Positions 54,907 to 63,757 of a stretch of DNA of 64,000 nt are shown here, piece after piece; the stretch's first letter is position 1; each line of letters opens with the position of its first letter. Source of the DNA: Pseudaminobacter soli (ex Li et al. 2025) (GTDB lineage Bacteria; Pseudomonadota; Alphaproteobacteria; Rhizobiales; Rhizobiaceae); NCBI RefSeq assembly GCF_029892515.1, contig NZ_JARXVF010000013.1, positions 35,652 through 99,651 of the forward strand. Direction: 5' to 3'. The notes under the pieces were generated by a model, which worked only from the letters and a program-made list of their open reading frames with translations, did not search any database and was not told the DNA's origin. Position numbers and translations under genes: made by a program.

Positions 54907-56571
54907 GTGCCTTCGCTTTCACATGACGCCGTTGAACTCTTCGAGGACCTCATCCGCCATGAGGTCGAAGACAAGGCTATTCCGTCCATTTCTTACGCCC
55001 TAGTCGACAGGGATGGTCTCCTGGCCCAGGGGCATGTCCAACGTCACGATTGCCATTTCGACATGAGGTCGGACACCTGCTTCCGCATCGGCTCCATAAC
55101 CAAGACCTTCACGGCTGTCGCAATCATGCAGTTGGTTGAAGAGGGGCTGATCGATCTCGACGCGGACGTTTCGGAATATCTGCCCGGTTTCCAGCCGCTC
55201 AATCCGTTTGCAGGGCGTGAAAGCGGGCCTTATGGCTCACACATCAGTCTCCGCAAGTTGATGAGCCACACGGCCGGAATCGTGCGTGAACCCAAGAGCG
55301 GACACTATCTCGACGCGCACAGGCCGCCTCTGGCCGACACAGTCGCTGAGCTTGCCACGTCTACGCTCAAGCAAGACCCAAGCGCCGGCGTCATGCATTA
55401 TTCAAATGCGGGCATCGCGGTGGTTGGTATGGTGATCGAGCGGGCAACTCGCAAGAACTATGCCGACTACATCACCGAGAACATTCTGATGCCGCTCGGC
55501 ATGAGCGACACATCCTCGGGCATGGCGCCAGGTATCCGCGTGCGCCTTGCCCCGGCCGACATGTGGACGCTGGACGGCGATAGCCCCGCGCCGGTGTTCA
55601 GCTTGGGCGGCTCGCCGGCGGGCAACATTTTTTCCACCACAGCTGACATGGCAAATTATGCGCAATGCCTATTGAGAGGCGGGTTTGCACCGGACGGAAA
55701 CGCCATCATCAGTCCCGCTTCATTGCGCGAAATGTGGACCCCCATCGGCAAGCGGCCTGCCGGCCATGACAAAGCTTTGAACGGCTATGGCCTGTGCTTC
55801 GGCATAGGCGACATGGACGGCTGGACATCCGTCGGGCATGGCGGTGCGGTCTACGGTTATGCGTCGCAGATGATGCTGCTGCCGCAAGCCGGGGTCGGTG
55901 TACTCATCTTCGCGACGCTGGATTTCGCCAATCAAATCGCCTCCCGTCTTGCCGGGGATGGTCTGCGCATCGCCCTCGCGGAGCGAGGAATGGGCAAGCT
56001 GCCGCAGCGTACCCAGACCCCGCCGCCCATCACCGAGGATCAATTCTCAACTTTGCCCGGGCTTTATCGGCATGAGACAAGCGGCGAGGTCGTGGAGGTC
56101 AAGGAGAAGGGCGGCAAGCTCTATCTCATGGGCGAGGGCGTGCCTCTGCAGATTCGTCCCGTATCCGGCAATGATTTCGTTATCGACGGGCGCATCTACG
56201 GTCGCGGGGCGGACTATCCGCACATGAACGTTTCCTTTCCCGCTGCCGACGAACTCATCTGGAAGGGGGAGGGCTGGTCGAGGGTCGATGCCTTGCCTGT
56301 CGAAAGGATACCAGCCGAAATTGTGCCGCATCTCGGTGAATACGGGCCAGATTTCAACATCACCTACCTCACATACAGCCACGGCCAACTGAAGTGTCTG
56401 ATAGAGTATTTCTGTACGCACACTTGCGAGCCGGTGGATGCTAGTCGCTTTCGCATGCGCGGCCTGCTTTATGAGGAGGAAATCCTCGAGCTTGACGCTG
56501 TCGACGAGAACGGGCATCGCGGCATCCGGGTCGGACCGATGTTCCTTGAGCGCAGGCAGGCCGAAGGCTGA
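54907..56571 (+). CDS. Beta-lactamase-fold serine hydrolase (D-aminopeptidase/esterase class)
   Basis: GTG 54907 with GGGAGG upstream gives 554 residues. The SxxK motif is Ser63-Ile-Thr-Lys66 (FRIGSITKTFTAVAIMQLVE), the YxN motif is in MHYSNAGIAVVG near residue 164, and a HGG motif occurs in VGHGGAVYGY. The C-terminal part of about 170 residues looks like a beta-barrel module as in D-aminopeptidase DAP (family S12). No signal peptide is seen, so it is likely cytoplasmic. With DppA next door, action on D-amino-acid peptides is plausible; an esterase is the main alternative. Confidence 0.84.
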   Translation: MPSLSHDAVELFEDLIRHEVEDKAIPSISYALVDRDGLLAQGHVQRHDCHFDMRSDTCFRIGSITKTFTAVAIMQLVEEGLIDLDADVSEYLPGFQPLNPFAGRESGPYGSHISLRKLMSHTAGIVREPKSGHYLDAHRPPLADTVAELATSTLKQDPSAGVMHYSNAGIAVVGMVIERATRKNYADYITENILMPLGMSDTSSGMAPGIRVRLAPADMWTLDGDSPAPVFSLGGSPAGNIFSTTADMANYAQCLLRGGFAPDGNAIISPASLREMWTPIGKRPAGHDKALNGYGLCFGIGDMDGWTSVGHGGAVYGYASQMMLLPQAGVGVLIFATLDFANQIASRLAGDGLRIALAERGMGKLPQRTQTPPPITEDQFSTLPGLYRHETSGEVVEVKEKGGKLYLMGEGVPLQIRPVSGNDFVIDGRIYGRGADYPHMNVSFPAADELIWKGEGWSRVDALPVERIPAEIVPHLGEYGPDFNITYLTYSHGQLKCLIEYFCTHTCEPVDASRFRMRGLLYEEEILELDAVDENGHRGIRVGPMFLERRQAEG

Positions 56572-56573
56572 CC

Positions 56574-57668
56574 ATGGTTACGCCGGTCTCAATGGAAACG
56601 CCGCTCGGCGCGCGTATGCGGATAAATGGCCGTGAGGTCGATTACTTTTGCGGCACCAGCTATTTCTGCCTGCATGGCCATCCGGAGGTGATCGAGGCCG
56701 CATGCGCGGCCACACGGCAGTTCGGCCTTGGTCCAGGCACTCTGGCGCAAATGCAGGTCTATGCCGATCTGGAGCGCCGACTTTGCGATTGGTTCGGGAC
56801 CGAGAAGGTCGTGACTATGATATCGGGCTATTCCAGCCCGATGGCGATGCTGCAGGGGCTGCGCGACGATTTCGACCTCATCTTCATCGATGAGGCGACC
56901 CATTACAGCGCGCGCGATGCAATACCCTCGCTCAACAAACCCGTTCATCGCTTCCGCCATCTCGATGCCGACAGCCTTGCCAAGCAACTCTTGCGCCACA
57001 TGGCGCCGCAACAGCGTGCGTCAGTGGTGACCGACGGCGTTTTCCCGTCCACCGGCGGTCTTGCTCCCTTGGCAGACTACAGGAAAGCCATGGAGTCCTA
57101 TGAGGGCTCCATACTGTGCGTTGATGACTCTCATGGGGTTGGCGTCCTGGGGGGGAGCGGACGTGGTTCCCTGCAGCATGCGGGCCTTGAGGGCGAGGGG
57201 AATTTCTTTGCTGGAACCCTCAGCAAAGCGTTCGGCGCGCTTGGTGGTATCGTTCCTGCAAATGCATCGCTTGCCGACAGGATCAAAAGCAACGCCATGA
57301 TTCTACGTGGTGCATCACTGCCTCCACCAGGAGCGGCCGCGGCCGCGATCACTGCCATGCGATTGCTGGAAACGACGCCACAGATGCGCACAAACCTCGA
57401 ACGCAATGTGAAGCATATGCGCGGCGGCCTCCGCGGCCTGGGTTTCGAGATCGAGGATACCCCGGTTCCTATCGTCTCGGTGCGTGGAGACGTGGATCTT
57501 GAACGAATTCATGCAGAACTCGACAAACGCGACATCGTGGTGAAGGTCACGCCGGCATCTGGCTACTCGGATGCGCCTGACGTACCTACGATGAGGCTTG
57601 CCGTGTTTTCACAGCATACGCCGCAGCAGATCGACCGGCTGCTATCGTCGATAGCCGAACTTCTATGA
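56574..57668 (+). CDS. Alpha-oxoamine synthase-family PLP enzyme (AONS/KBL-like)
   Basis: The 364-residue protein starts two bases after the hydrolase. It has YFCGTSYFCLHGHPEVIEAA at the N-terminus, TDGVFPSTGGLAPL, the PLP ring contact VDDSHGVGVLGGSGRG, and TLSKAFGALGGIV with Lys218 as Schiff-base residue. This family joins an amino acid to an acyl-CoA with decarboxylation (8-amino-7-oxononanoate synthase, 2-amino-3-ketobutyrate ligase). Its presence inside a peptide-transport operon is unusual. A substrate cannot be named. Confidence 0.85.
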   Translation: MVTPVSMETPLGARMRINGREVDYFCGTSYFCLHGHPEVIEAACAATRQFGLGPGTLAQMQVYADLERRLCDWFGTEKVVTMISGYSSPMAMLQGLRDDFDLIFIDEATHYSARDAIPSLNKPVHRFRHLDADSLAKQLLRHMAPQQRASVVTDGVFPSTGGLAPLADYRKAMESYEGSILCVDDSHGVGVLGGSGRGSLQHAGLEGEGNFFAGTLSKAFGALGGIVPANASLADRIKSNAMILRGASLPPPGAAAAAITAMRLLETTPQMRTNLERNVKHMRGGLRGLGFEIEDTPVPIVSVRGDVDLERIHAELDKRDIVVKVTPASGYSDAPDVPTMRLAVFSQHTPQQIDRLLSSIAELL

Positions 57669-57687
57669 GATTGAGAAAGGCAAGGTT

Positions 57688-58485
57688 ATGAAGGTATTCA
57701 TCAGCGCCGATATTGAGGGCACGGCAGGCATCACCAACTGGGATGAGGCGCGCAAGGGGAACCCAGATTACGCCGAGTTCCGGGAATACATGACCGACGA
57801 ATTGGTCGCGGCGTGCGAGGGTGCCAAGGCAGCTGGCGCCACCGAGGTGGTCGTCAAGGACGCCCATTCGACCGCCCGTAACCTAATCCTTTCCAAACTG
57901 CCGACCTATGTGCGGATCGTACGCGGCTGGAGCGGACACCCAGACGCGATGATGTTCGGCATCGATGGAAGCTTCCATGCAGCGCTCTATACGGGCTACC
58001 ACAACAAGGCTGGCACCGACACCAACCCACTGGCGCACACGCTGACCGGGACCGTCTCAAGGCTGCTTATCAATGGGGAGGTCGCATCTGAATACACGCT
58101 GAACTCGCACTGCGCGGCCCGCTACGGCGTGCCCTCGGTTTTCCTTTCGGGTGACGCAGGTATGTGCGCGGAGGCAAAAGAACTGGTGCCGGATATCGCC
58201 ACTGTCGCCACCAGTGAGGGTTTTGGCCCAGCCACGTCGTCATTGTCGCCGCAAGCTGCGGTGAGGGCCATTCGCGACGGGGTTGAGGCTGCGCTGTCAC
58301 GCGACTTGTCGAAATGCTTGCCGAAGCTGGCGGAGAGTTTCGAACTTGTGGTTGAGTACACCAACCCCATCGACGCGTATCGGGGAAGCTGGTATCCGGG
58401 CATCGAGCATCCCGCAGCGCGGACGCTTCGCTTCAAAGCCAACAATTTCTTCGACATCCAGCGCGCCATAAGGTTCGTTGTTTGA
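57688..58485 (+). CDS. dppA: D-aminopeptidase DppA, M55 family
   Basis: The 265-residue protein begins MKVFISADIEGTAGITNW. The zinc ligands of B. subtilis DppA can be traced: Asp8 and Glu10, His60 (KDAHST), His105 (GYHNKAGT) and a Glu near 131-135; His117 matches the catalytic His. The length is right for the family. M55 enzymes form self-compartmentalised decamers that release D-amino acids from the N-termini of short peptides. It follows the oxoamine synthase by 19 bases. Confidence 0.92.
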   Translation: MKVFISADIEGTAGITNWDEARKGNPDYAEFREYMTDELVAACEGAKAAGATEVVVKDAHSTARNLILSKLPTYVRIVRGWSGHPDAMMFGIDGSFHAALYTGYHNKAGTDTNPLAHTLTGTVSRLLINGEVASEYTLNSHCAARYGVPSVFLSGDAGMCAEAKELVPDIATVATSEGFGPATSSLSPQAAVRAIRDGVEAALSRDLSKCLPKLAESFELVVEYTNPIDAYRGSWYPGIEHPAARTLRFKANNFFDIQRAIRFVV

Positions 58486-58684
58486 CGCGCAGGAGTTGCG
58501 GCGACGGCCCACCCGTACCCGCAGGCGCCATAGCCTCGCTCCCCCAATCGCGCCGGTGGAGACGCTGCGGCCGCCACCTGGCTGCGCCGTCAATCCCCGT
58601 TGCCCTGCGGCATTAGACGCCTGCCGCCTGGGCGACATTCCGGATTTCACGCCGGTTGTCATTTGCTAGACCAAGGTCGATAGA

Positions 58685-60229
58685 ATGAGCCAAAACCCCT
58701 TTATGGTCGGGACCCTGGAGCAGAACACGATTGTCGTTCGTGTCGGTCACGACCCCGACGCGCCGCACATCGGCACGCTCACCATCGACGACTGGACGGT
58801 AAAATGCGCCGTCGGACGCAACGGCCTGGTCGAGCCGCAGCACAAGCGCGAGAGCGACGGCAAGACGCCCATCGGCCGCTATCCGCTGCGCTACGGCTTC
58901 TATGATCCGGACGTTTTCGGCGATGAGCCGCGGGGCTTCGATTTTCCGTTCTTGCCCAAGCCACCGAACTATCGGTGGATCGAGGATCGCGACAGCCCGT
59001 TCTACAACCAGCTCGTTTTCGAAACCGACGAAACCCAGCCTTCGCGGCGCGGCGAGCGGCTCTTCGACCTGTTCATCCCGGTCGGCTGGAACGATTCCAT
59101 TACGGCTGCCGCCGGCGGTTCCGCCATCTTCATGCATGCCGCGCGTCCCGATTATTCCGGCACGGCCGGATGCGTGGTCGTCGCGCATGGCGACCTTCTG
59201 GAACTGGGCCGCAGGCTCCGCCCGGGCATGGTGATAGACATCGCACCGCTGAACCACGCTGCCAGGCCTCTTGCGGCGCTGGTCGCCGAGGCTCCGCAAT
59301 CGATTGAAAGCGTGACATTCCACGGACTTCGGCCAGGGCCGAAAGTCATCGTCACCGGAGCCGTACATGGCAACGAGCCGGCAGGCCCCTATGCCATCTC
59401 TCGCCTGATCGCCGAATTCCGCACCGGTGCGCGGCAACTGGAGCGCGGCACGCTGACCTTCGTGCCGGTGGTCAACGGGCTAGCCTTCCGCCAGCACACG
59501 CGCATGGGCGATCGCAACCTCAACCGCGACATGTTCGAAAGCGCCATCCCGCAGGACAATGAGGATCGCGTGGCCAATGTACTGTGCCCGCTTCTGCGCG
59601 CGCATGACGTGCTCATCGACCTGCATTCGTTCAGCGGCGAGGGCGAAGCCTTTGGCCTGATCGGACCGAAGGACAATACCGGCCCGCTGGAGCCCTTCGC
59701 GCATGCCGATGCGGAAGTCGCGCTCGTGAAGGCGATGAACCTGCCGCTGGTGGTGCATGGCTGGCTCGCCGGACATGAAAAGGCCCTTCGGCAGAAGCAG
59801 GCGGCTGGTGTCACCGGCCTGTCGTCGCTCCACGGTGTCGGCACGACCGAGTTCATGCGGTTTGCCGGCGGCTATGGTGTCACGGTGGAATGCGGTCAGC
59901 ATCTCGCGCCTGACGCTCCGCAGGTGGGCTATGACTGCGTCGTCAACGGGCTGGCGCATCTGGGGATGATCTCCTCGCCCGCTCCGGAAATAAGGCTCCC
60001 ACGCGCGCTGGAGATCACCGATGTCATCTTAGCCGACCATGAAGAGGACCGGCTGGTACGCCAGTTTGGCACCGGCGAGGAGATAAGCGAGGGCGATGTG
60101 ATCGGCTTTCGCGCAGACGGCGGAAAAATCGTCGCGCCTTATGACGGCGCCGTCATTTTCGCGGGCAAGACCGCCACGGTGAACACCGAACTCTGCTATC
60201 TGTGCAAGATCAGTTCACGGCTCGGATAG
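58685..60229 (+). CDS. YkuD L,D-transpeptidase domain fused to an M14/AstE-like deacylase domain
   Basis: The 514-residue protein combines two enzymes. Residues 1-190 have the YkuD pattern: IFMHAARPDYSGTAGCVVV with His151 and Cys163, the usual nucleophile. Residues about 205-440 resemble succinylglutamate desuccinylase/aspartoacylase (M14): AVHGNEPAGPYAISRL, where His228 and Glu231 bind zinc, and VLIDLHSFSGEGEAFG with the third His. A C-terminal barrel-sandwich-like domain (residues 445-514) follows. No signal peptide is seen, which is odd for an L,D-transpeptidase; the YkuD part may act as an L,D-carboxypeptidase in the cytosol. It ends the operon; 58486-58684 shows no gene. Confidence 0.85.
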   Translation: MSQNPFMVGTLEQNTIVVRVGHDPDAPHIGTLTIDDWTVKCAVGRNGLVEPQHKRESDGKTPIGRYPLRYGFYDPDVFGDEPRGFDFPFLPKPPNYRWIEDRDSPFYNQLVFETDETQPSRRGERLFDLFIPVGWNDSITAAAGGSAIFMHAARPDYSGTAGCVVVAHGDLLELGRRLRPGMVIDIAPLNHAARPLAALVAEAPQSIESVTFHGLRPGPKVIVTGAVHGNEPAGPYAISRLIAEFRTGARQLERGTLTFVPVVNGLAFRQHTRMGDRNLNRDMFESAIPQDNEDRVANVLCPLLRAHDVLIDLHSFSGEGEAFGLIGPKDNTGPLEPFAHADAEVALVKAMNLPLVVHGWLAGHEKALRQKQAAGVTGLSSLHGVGTTEFMRFAGGYGVTVECGQHLAPDAPQVGYDCVVNGLAHLGMISSPAPEIRLPRALEITDVILADHEEDRLVRQFGTGEEISEGDVIGFRADGGKIVAPYDGAVIFAGKTATVNTELCYLCKISSRLG

Positions 60230-60439
60230 CGGGTTGCATCGCAAAATGTCACCCGGAGACGCCGGCAGCCCGTCAGGCGCCGCTCGCGCAGCGGGAACTT
60301 GAACAGTAGTCAGATTAGTTCTGCGGGCGTGTTCTAGGCGCGCCGTGCCTGGGTCACGCTGCCCCACGGCGTTCCTATGCGCGACGGCCTTGTCGGTCCG
60401 TCGCGTGCGCGCAATACAGGGGAATTGGGGCGATCTCGT

Positions 60440-60600
60440 ATCAAACTGCTGTCTGAAGCAAATGTCGGTATCGGTGGTTGCTAGCCCCGCAACCAAATAC
60501 CAACACTCCCGCGCGACCCCCGCCGGGAGTGTTTTTGTTTGGTGGCTTGCCCGCAGTGTGGCGTGCGAGCCAATTGATGAGCGTGCCCAACTCGCCATAC
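60440..60600 (-). pseudogene. Serine recombinase C-terminal remnant (dispersed repeat, copy 3)
   Basis: The minus strand reads HLYGELGTLINWLARHTAGK and PPNKNTPGG, the same tail as at 34541-34775 and in the same order. The copies share the repeat and the hairpin but have different upstream DNA. The region 60230-60440 shows no gene. Confidence 0.6.
60502..60538 (+). terminator. Rho-independent-terminator-like hairpin
   Basis: AACACTCCCG (60502-60511) pairs with CGGGAGTGTT (60524-60533), followed by a T run. It is the same structure as at 34596. It lies downstream of the YkuD-M14 gene, 273 bases after its stop, and could end that operon. Confidence 0.5.
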
Positions 60601-60602
60601 AG

Positions 60603-60734
60603 ATGAGGAAGCTGATCGCGCTTGCGTTTCTGGCCTTCGCGCTGCTCGGGGGCATGACCGCCGTGAGCAGCCAATTCGCGCCGCCGTCCTGCGCCGATCC
60701 AAACAGCGGCGGTGGCGGTGGAAGTGGGGGCTGA
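60603..60734 (+). CDS. Possible 43-residue secreted peptide
   Basis: ATG 60603 encodes a 43-residue peptide with a signal-peptide-like start (MRKLIALAFLAFALLGGMTA) and a short Cys- and Gly-rich tail (ADPNSGGGGGSGG). The ribosome site is weak. It begins directly at the edge of the recombinase repeat. It could be a chance frame, but the hydrophobic core and basic start are regular. Confidence 0.4.
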   Translation: MRKLIALAFLAFALLGGMTAVSSQFAPPSCADPNSGGGGGSGG

Positions 60735-60748
60735 GCCGGAAGCAGGAT

Positions 60749-61221
60749 TCACCGCCGAGGTTCATTTGAAGGCTTATCGATGCCGTCCATGTCCTCGTAG
60801 ATTTCGACCATCAGGGCGTTTCGCGCACCCTCGGTCTTCTTCAAATCTAGGACGTGGACCTGGCTAAGCTTGATGTGGACGTCATCCTGTCGGAAAGGGA
60901 GGACTCCAGCGTCGATCCGCCGTTGCAGCAGCACGAGATCAATCCCGAGAATATCGGCCGCTTCCTCCGGTGTGATCTCCCGACCAGCGAATCCGGGCGC
61001 CGGCCCTTCCGTGCCAAGCAGCCGTTCTCCATTGCCGAACTCGACCTCAAGGCTTTCGATCAAAGCCTGCTCGTCATCTGTCAGCTCGTCTTGGTAGATG
61101 AACCGCCAGTTGGCCGATACAGCTCCCATGCAATCTCGCGATCGATGGGCTGGGCCGGGTTCCTGTTCCAACAGAGGCTAGCGAGGCCGGGGAAGTCCGC
61201 CGGGACGATTTTCGCTTCCAT
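60749..61221 (-). pseudogene. HTH/excisionase-like small protein, frameshifted
   Basis: From ATG 61221, four bases after the nucleotidyltransferase stop, the frame reads MEAKIVPADFPGLASLCWN and then IDREIAWELYR. In the neighbouring frame the protein continues as NWRFIYQDELTDDEQALIES and then EITPEEAADILGIDLVLLQR, a MerR/excisionase-type HTH common in antitoxins. The frames change at about 61112-61118, a one-base indel. If the sequence is right the gene is broken; otherwise it is one protein of about 157 residues. A start at 61129 in the second frame would also allow a shorter HTH protein. Confidence 0.7.
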
Positions 61222-61225
61222 GTCC

Positions 61226-62434
61226 CTACACCTTGCCGAGTTCGTCGGGTTTTACCCCGAGGGCGTAAGCCAGAGCTGTCTTGCCATTATCGGACATCAG
61301 CCCGATGCCGTAGACAATGGCCTCCTGCCACGCTGGCCCGCGATCCCATGCTTCTCGGTAGGCATCGGCCAGAAGATCGCCTTGGCGCGTGTCTATCAGC
61401 GCCTCACAGAGCAGCGAGGCTTGCAGGGCGTCCTTGTCCCGCTTCGCTCTCCCAAGCCCGTCCTTGCTCCTCCTAGAGGCCACGATGAGCTTATGGACGG
61501 CATACCGCTCGGGAGCGGGGACGTTGACCGATACGCCCTCCCGGTGCAGCAGCACGGTCCTGACAGGCTCGTAGATCAAAAAATCGAGGAACCGGAGGTT
61601 TTCCGCCGACGCGCCGCCAAGGGCAAGCATAGGGGAGGGCTTGCCCGCATAGTCATCCGACCCCCGGTTGCCCGTCAGAAACTCCACCCGATAGCTTTGC
61701 GCATTCTGGAAGGCGACGACCTTCACCTTGTCGGCCTGATGCGGGATCGCACGGAATGTCGGATCGACGCTTTGCAGGACGTCTAGAATGGGCGGCAGGC
61801 TGTCTTCGACCCCAGCCGAGATCGCGAAGTCCTGGGCGTAGTCCGCATCGCCCGTTTGGAGGGCAGTATTAGGGAGACGGACACCGAGATAGCCTGAATA
61901 GCAGCCAAAGGCCACGGAGCCGACCAATACGGCCCGGAGGCGAAATAGGCCAGCATCCGCGAGAGCTTTGGTGATGTCGCCCGCGAAGCGGTCAGGGGAC
62001 GCCAAGCCACCGCTACGTCGAAGCATCCCTACGAGATTCCGGCGCTCGCGGAGGTCGTCTTTGATTTCCCGATGGGCCTTCACCCGAGACGTGATCTCTT
62101 CATCGGATTCCGGCCCCACATAACGCCGCTTGTCGCCCTCGGGCGTGGGGAATTCGAAATACCAGTAGCCTTTTCCCTTCACGGGCACGTTGACGAACCG
62201 ACCGTCCAACGAGAAGTCGGCCTGAAACTGGTGGGCGTCGAAGGACCGCTGCGCGAGTTTAGCGAACGCCGTGCGATACACCAGGTCGATCTGCTTCATC
62301 TGTTTGCGATCCTCTGCGGCGGCTTTCGAGAGGGCTGTGGCCTCTTCCTTGATTTCGAATTCGGATGACTTGTGTTCAAGGCCGCCAAACCGACCTTCGG
62401 CAGCCATGTCCGCCGTCGCCTTTTCGAGCGCCAT
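61226..62434 (-). CDS. Nucleotidyltransferase-domain protein (NTP_transf_8-like), possible toxin
   Basis: The 402-residue protein has an N-terminal helical part to about residue 110, then a Pol-beta-type nucleotidyltransferase core: AVLVGSVAFGCYSGYLGVRL with the Gly-Ser motif and TGDADYAQD with the two acidic metal-binding residues. ERYAVHKLIVASRRSKDGLG lies in the C-terminal half. The small HTH protein directly downstream suggests a toxin-antitoxin-like pair, but the partner is frameshifted in this sequence. Target (tRNA, protein or nucleotide) unknown. Confidence 0.75.
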   Translation of the reverse strand: MALEKATADMAAEGRFGGLEHKSSEFEIKEEATALSKAAAEDRKQMKQIDLVYRTAFAKLAQRSFDAHQFQADFSLDGRFVNVPVKGKGYWYFEFPTPEGDKRRYVGPESDEEITSRVKAHREIKDDLRERRNLVGMLRRSGGLASPDRFAGDITKALADAGLFRLRAVLVGSVAFGCYSGYLGVRLPNTALQTGDADYAQDFAISAGVEDSLPPILDVLQSVDPTFRAIPHQADKVKVVAFQNAQSYRVEFLTGNRGSDDYAGKPSPMLALGGASAENLRFLDFLIYEPVRTVLLHREGVSVNVPAPERYAVHKLIVASRRSKDGLGRAKRDKDALQASLLCEALIDTRQGDLLADAYREAWDRGPAWQEAIVYGIGLMSDNGKTALAYALGVKPDELGKV

Positions 62435-62618
62435 CCTCGCTCGATCGGCTTTCGGGGCGTCCTATCGTTCAATCTCGACGCACTCCAGGCACAGATGACG
62501 ATCCTTTGTTGGGGTCATGCTGCTGAAGGGTGCGCCGTCCTTGAGGACAGCTTCGGCGGGATTTTTACCGCAACGTTCGCAGATGCCGAGACCACTACTC
62601 ATTGCTCGAGGCCTTCCA

Positions 62619-62790
62619 GTTATAAGGAATTAGCAAAACCTTTATAACTCCGCCGCCTTTTCTCCGCAACGGCCTGAAAGCGGGCACAGCCGTCTCTCTC
62701 CGATCTCCTGTTATAAGGAACTTTCAAATCCCGTATAACTCTCTGGTTCTTTGTTCGGAACGGCCTGAAAGAGCGGGCTTCCTTTCGGAT
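62619..62790. repeat. 91-base tandem repeat, each unit with a palindrome
   Basis: Two units start at 62619 and 62710. Each opens with GTTATAAGG and a matching inverted arm (CCTTTATAAC at 62639-62648; CCGTATAAC at 62731-62739) and later carries CGGCCTGAAAG. They lie upstream of the nucleotidyltransferase gene, read on the minus strand, and may hold its promoter and operator. The rest of 62435-62812 holds nothing else. Confidence 0.65.
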
Positions 62791-62913
62791 GCTTCACTTT
62801 GATGTATTCCGGCGTGCAAGATTGACCCCGTTGGCGGGGTAATCGGCGTCCAATTTTGACCCCCCTCAGATTTCGTCTGACCATCTGCCTTTTGACGGCG
62901 GACGGAGAGGGAG

Positions 62914-63279
62914 TTGAAGCGAGTGGATACGATTGCGCGTGTTCGCCGGGCCTTCCATGTGCAGGGTTGGTCGGTGAAGAAGATCGTCCGGGAACTGCAT
63001 GTGTCGCGCAACACGGTCCGCAAGATACTGCGCTCCGATGAGACCGATTTCTCCCGGGAGCGGCAGCCGGTGCCGAAGACCGGGGCTTGGAAGGGTGAGA
63101 ACGAGCGGTTCTTAGCAGCCAATGAAGGCAAGCCGTCGCGTGAGCGGCTGACGCTGATCCGGATTTACGAAGAGCTTCGGGCGCTCGGCTACGACGGCAG
63201 CTATGACGCAATCCGCCGATATGCCAAGAGCTGGTCGAAGAACCGCGGAGCCGTGACGGCCGAGGCCTATGACCCATGA
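62914..63279 (+). pseudogene. istA: IS21 transposase IstA fragment
   Basis: The TTG-started frame of 121 codons matches the IstA N-terminus: RVRRAFHVQGWSVKKIVREL, VSRNTVRKILRSD (helix-turn-helix), then LRALGYDGSYDAIRRYAKSW. It stops after AEAYDP, while full IstA has about 500 residues including the DDE domain. The next gene begins only 48 bases later, so an internal deletion of most of istA is likely. Confidence 0.85.
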
Positions 63280-63327
63280 ACCGGTCGCCGACTGCGCACG
63301 CTATGACAGCCTGAGGAGGGCAAGCTG

Positions 63328-63757
63328 ATGGAACGCACGCAGGTTCTTGAACTGATGAGCACCTTGAAGCTCTATGGCATGCGCAGCGCCTATGACGAGA
63401 TCATTGCAATGGGATCAAGCGCCAGCACGAGCCGCCGCGTATCGTCGGCGATCTCCTGCAATCCGAGATCGCCGAGAAGCAGGCCAGGTCGATCCGATAC
63501 CAACTGAGCATCGCCAAACTGCCACTCGCCAAGGACGACTTCGAGTTTGCCAACACTCCCGTCAATGAATCCCTGGTCCGGGAGCTTGCTACCGGCACCT
63601 TCGTCGCCGACCAGCGCAATGTCGTCCTCGTCGGCGGCACTGGAACGGGAAAGAGCCATCTGGCCATAGCCATCGCACGAGCGCTCATCCGCACCGGCAC
63701 ACGCGGTCGGTTCTTCAATGTCGTCGACCTCGTCAATCGACTGGAAGTCGACTCGCG
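63328..63757 (+). pseudogene. istB: IS21 helper ATPase IstB, frameshifted and truncated
   Basis: ATG 63328 gives MERTQVLELMSTLKLYGMRS and AYDEIIAMG. At about 63412 one base is missing; the next frame continues IKRQHEPPRIVGDLLQSEIA. The Walker A motif VGGTGTGKSHLAIAIARALI is intact. The frame is joined to unrelated sequence after LVNRLE, so the second half is gone. Confidence 0.85.

Larger units (their letters stand above)
62813..63757 (+). mobile_element. Decayed IS21-family element
   Basis: The left part has the IS21-type end repeats GATTGACCCC and ATTTTGACCCCCC near 62821 and 62850. It carries a shortened istA and a frameshifted, truncated istB in order. The right end is lost where foreign DNA begins at about 63757. 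The element cannot move by itself. Confidence 0.75.

Noticed and set aside
58486..58684. Short plus-strand frame between dppA and the YkuD-M14 gene
   Set aside because: Arg/Pro-rich, no motif; it ends in the leader of the next gene and shows no ribosome site.
62619..62790. Possible CRISPR array
   Set aside because: Only two units of 91 bases with similar content throughout; no short repeat/variable spacer alternation and no cas genes.
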